Shown here: positions 6,006 through 7,360 of the stretch, one piece after another
How positions within the stretch are numbered: position 1 is the stretch's first letter
Layout: each line of letters opens with the position of its first letter
Source of the DNA: JAADIV01 sp964439085
GTDB taxonomy: Bacteria > Desulfobacterota > Desulfobulbia > Desulfobulbales > VMSU01
Length of the DNA stretch: 7,360 bases
Direction: 5' to 3'
Assembly (NCBI GenBank): GCA_964439085.1
Contig: CAYTNB010000133.1
Location: 1 to 7,360, forward strand
Translations under genes and position numbers: made by a program
Notes under the pieces: model-generated
Databases searched by the model: none
What the model saw: the letters and a program-made list of their open reading frames with translations, nothing else
What the model was told of the DNA's origin: nothing

Positions 6006-6503
6006 TCAGGTCCGAACATATTTCCAACTGAGCGGTTTATCGTTTTTATACGGCATATAACCGTGGAAAACCCTGGGATCATCATCAAAAACCATCGGCA
6101 AAAAATATTTATCACCTTCCCACATGGGCAGTTTCATCATCTCGTCTATATCAACCCATTCCAGCTCTCCCTCCACGTTAGAAGAAGCCGGTACACCGGT
6201 AAAACTCTCAATTCTGTAGATGAAACCAAACCAATTTTCTCCATTCGGACCAAAACCTGTCCAGTTAATAGTCCCTCTCAACACAGTCTTTTCACAGACT
6301 ATCCCAGCCTCCTCAAATATTTCCCGCACCATACACTGGTGGATATCTTCCTCTGGAATCATTTTACCACCTAAGCCATTGTATTTACCCAGATGTTGAT
6401 CAGTAGATCGTTTGTTCCGATGCACAAGTAAAGTTTTTCTTCGATCAGGCGAAAGGATATAGCCTAGAGTTGCTACTATTGGAGTATACACACTACCCTC
6501 CAT
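6006..6503 (-). CDS. Nudix hydrolase (MutT / 8-oxo-dGTP diphosphatase type)
   Basis: A 165-residue Nudix protein. The Nudix box GX5EX7REUXEEXGU is complete from G46 to I68 (GGKMIPEEDIHQ then REIFEEAGI), with the metal-binding glutamates E61, E64 and E65. The lead-in VATLGYILSPDRRKTLLVHR and the segment HLGKYNGLGGK (38-47) before the box are typical of MutT-like enzymes annotated as 8-oxo-dGTP diphosphatases, which hydrolyse oxidised nucleoside triphosphates to the monophosphate. The real substrate cannot be read from sequence. The ATG at 6503 has no good ribosome-binding site; an in-frame GTG at 6491 has GGAGG five bases upstream and would still keep the whole domain (starting VYTPIVATLG), so it is a real alternative start. 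A small ORF with a strong ribosome-binding site overlaps the 5' end. The zapB-like gene follows on the same strand. Confidence 0.92.
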   Translation of the reverse strand: MEGSVYTPIVATLGYILSPDRRKTLLVHRNKRSTDQHLGKYNGLGGKMIPEEDIHQCMVREIFEEAGIVCEKTVLRGTINWTGFGPNGENWFGFIYRIESFTGVPASSNVEGELEWVDIDEMMKLPMWEGDKYFLPMVFDDDPRVFHGYMPYKNDKPLSWKYVRT

Positions 6504-6565
6504 TTTCTTTTATCAAACTCAGATACATATTCCGATACATACTCAATTATGATATAACGTAACAT
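6476..6565 (-). CDS. Possible 29-residue leader peptide overlapping the Nudix start
   Basis: An ATG at 6565-6563 is preceded by a near-perfect ribosome-binding site, GGAGGT (6577-6572), with 6-nt spacing. The frame runs 29 codons to TAG at 6478-6476, ending about 25 bases inside the Nudix gene in another frame. The peptide begins MLRYIIIEYVSEYVSEF and contains a small tandem repeat (EYVSEYVSEF) before a basic stretch DKRKW. I recognise no family. Because the Nudix ATG has a poor site of its own, translation of this ORF could load ribosomes onto the Nudix start by coupling. It may also be a chance ORF. Confidence 0.35.
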   Translation of the reverse strand: MLRYIIIEYVSEYVSEFDKRKWRVVCILQ

Positions 6566-6626
6566 TAATGTACCTCCGACTAACACCCATAAAAAGGCTT
6601 TCACAACGATGCCGCCACTACGCTAA

Positions 6627-6789
6627 GAGCTTGTCTGAGAAATAGACATTTTTATTCAAATCGAGGTTTTTCGAAAAAATACGCGCAGTCATATACTTAA
6701 TATCTCGGAGTTTCGTGCCTCGCTTACCGAAGCATTATTTTTATGAAAATAACGTAGAGTTGGGCAAAAATGCATTCTCGGACAAGCTC
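6627..6789 (+). repeat. MITE-like intergenic repeat, long copy
   Basis: A 163-bp non-coding element with terminal inverted repeats: GAGCTTGTC (6627-6635) at the left and GACAAGCTC (6781-6789) at the right are exact complements, and similarity continues inward (TGAGAAATAGACATTTTT against CGAGAATGCATTTTT). Blocks such as AATAGACATTT, AAATCGAGG, CTCGGAGT and GTGCCTCGCTTACCG are shared with the inverted copy at 5384-5503. The longer copy has an extra internal hairpin, TTATTTT (6735-6741) with AAAATAA (6746-6752). It has no coding capacity. Its right end lies 13 bp before the ATG of the lytic transglycosylase gene. No target-site duplication is evident. Confidence 0.8.
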
Positions 6790-6802
6790 CTGTGAAAATC
6801 AG

Positions 6803-7360
6803 ATGACCTGTGTTGCCAAAAAGGATCGATCTATCAAATATTTCCTGCATATCAACACACTCTTAATTCATGTAATCATCATTACCAGCCTTATTGTTCT
6901 ACAGGGACAAGAGACAATTGCCGGCAGCCAGAGCTTTCCTCTCTACCCGAGAATAAAAGCAAATGTCCAATTCTGGAAAAATATCTATGACACATATTCC
7001 CTCAACGAGGCAGTTATACATGACTCAGAAGATTTATCAAAGGTTTACGAAGTCATTCAACTGCTTGACAATGATCTACCAGGAGCAAAACGACTCAACT
7101 CGGCAGCCCGGAAACGGGCCAAAAAGAAGTACGCAACAATCCTGAAAAAACTCTCCCGTTCGTCTCCTGTTACCCGTGAAGAAATCAAAATTGCCTCCCT
7201 TTTTTCAGGAAAAAATGCCCGGAAAAAAATGGCCCGCGCTGCTGCCAACATTCGTATTCAAAAAGGCCAGAAAGAACGCTTCCTTGCTGGAGTGCTTCGA
7301 TCCAGCGCCTATCTGAAAGAGATGAAAAAGATTTTTCGCCGCAACAGGCTACCAGAAGAC
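6803..7360 (+). CDS. Lytic transglycosylase, MltD-like, N-terminal part (3' end outside window)
   Basis: The frame gives 186 residues and is still open at the window edge. Residues 6-12 are basic, about 14-33 are hydrophobic (FLHINTLLIHVIIITSLIVL), and TIA-GS near residue 40 looks like a signal peptidase I site, so the protein is probably exported. No lipobox cysteine is seen. The mature part begins FPLYPRIKANVQFWKNIY, followed by a helical, very basic region ending QKERFLAGVLRSSAYLKEMK and IFRRNRLPED. This matches the N-terminal region before the SLT domain in MltD-like transglycosylases of Desulfobacterota, which cleave peptidoglycan glycan strands. The catalytic glutamate and any LysM repeats lie beyond the window. 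The ATG at 6803 lacks a good ribosome-binding site; an in-frame ATG at 6770 lies inside the adjoining repeat. The divergent neighbour is the Nudix gene. Confidence 0.8.
   Translation, partial: MTCVAKKDRSIKYFLHINTLLIHVIIITSLIVLQGQETIAGSQSFPLYPRIKANVQFWKNIYDTYSLNEAVIHDSEDLSKVYEVIQLLDNDLPGAKRLNSAARKRAKKKYATILKKLSRSSPVTREEIKIASLFSGKNARKKMARAAANIRIQKGQKERFLAGVLRSSAYLKEMKKIFRRNRLPED

Noticed and set aside
6963..7251. Frames at 6963-7145 (+) and 7057-7251 (-)
   Set aside because: Both overlap the lytic transglycosylase coding frame and show no family features; shadow frames.

Overview
The window looks like chromosomal housekeeping DNA from a Gram-negative anaerobe, most likely a sulfate-reducing-type member of the Desulfobacterota (Desulfobulbales-like). 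This is inferred from the order zapB-like / zapA / 6S RNA / rny / tyrS, from the TyrZ-type tyrosyl-tRNA synthetase, from a PerR-like Fur protein, and from the style of the MltD-like lytic transglycosylase. No database search was possible.

Layout. On the + strand, the left edge holds the 3' part of a radical SAM protein gene (to 503), then a complete Fur/PerR-type regulator (624-1040) ending in a strong terminator that can act in both directions. On the - strand, reading right to left from 6.5 kb to 1.2 kb, lie a Nudix hydrolase, a ZapB-like coiled-coil protein, ZapA, a 6S RNA gene, RNase Y and tyrosyl-tRNA synthetase. At the right edge a divergent + strand gene (6803 to beyond 7360) encodes the N-terminal part of a lytic transglycosylase.

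Functionally, zapB-zapA serve Z-ring assembly. 6S RNA would regulate RNA polymerase, RNase Y is the membrane-anchored endonuclease starting mRNA decay, and TyrS charges tRNA-Tyr. The Nudix protein probably cleans up nucleotides and the transglycosylase remodels peptidoglycan. The PerR-like protein probably senses peroxide or metal.

Non-coding structure is the most rewarding part. Good cases can be made for a 6S RNA (about 4689-4862) with two candidate upstream promoters, and for two related MITE-like repeats in opposite orientation (5384-5503 and 6627-6789) bracketing the Nudix/zapB pair, one of which abuts the transglycosylase start. There is also a leader hairpin before zapA, a possible Shine-Dalgarno-masking stem before rny, and a small well-initiated ORF overlapping the Nudix start. 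I see no CRISPR array, tRNA, rRNA, phage genes or defence system; the new biology, if any, lies in the repeat family and the small leader structures.
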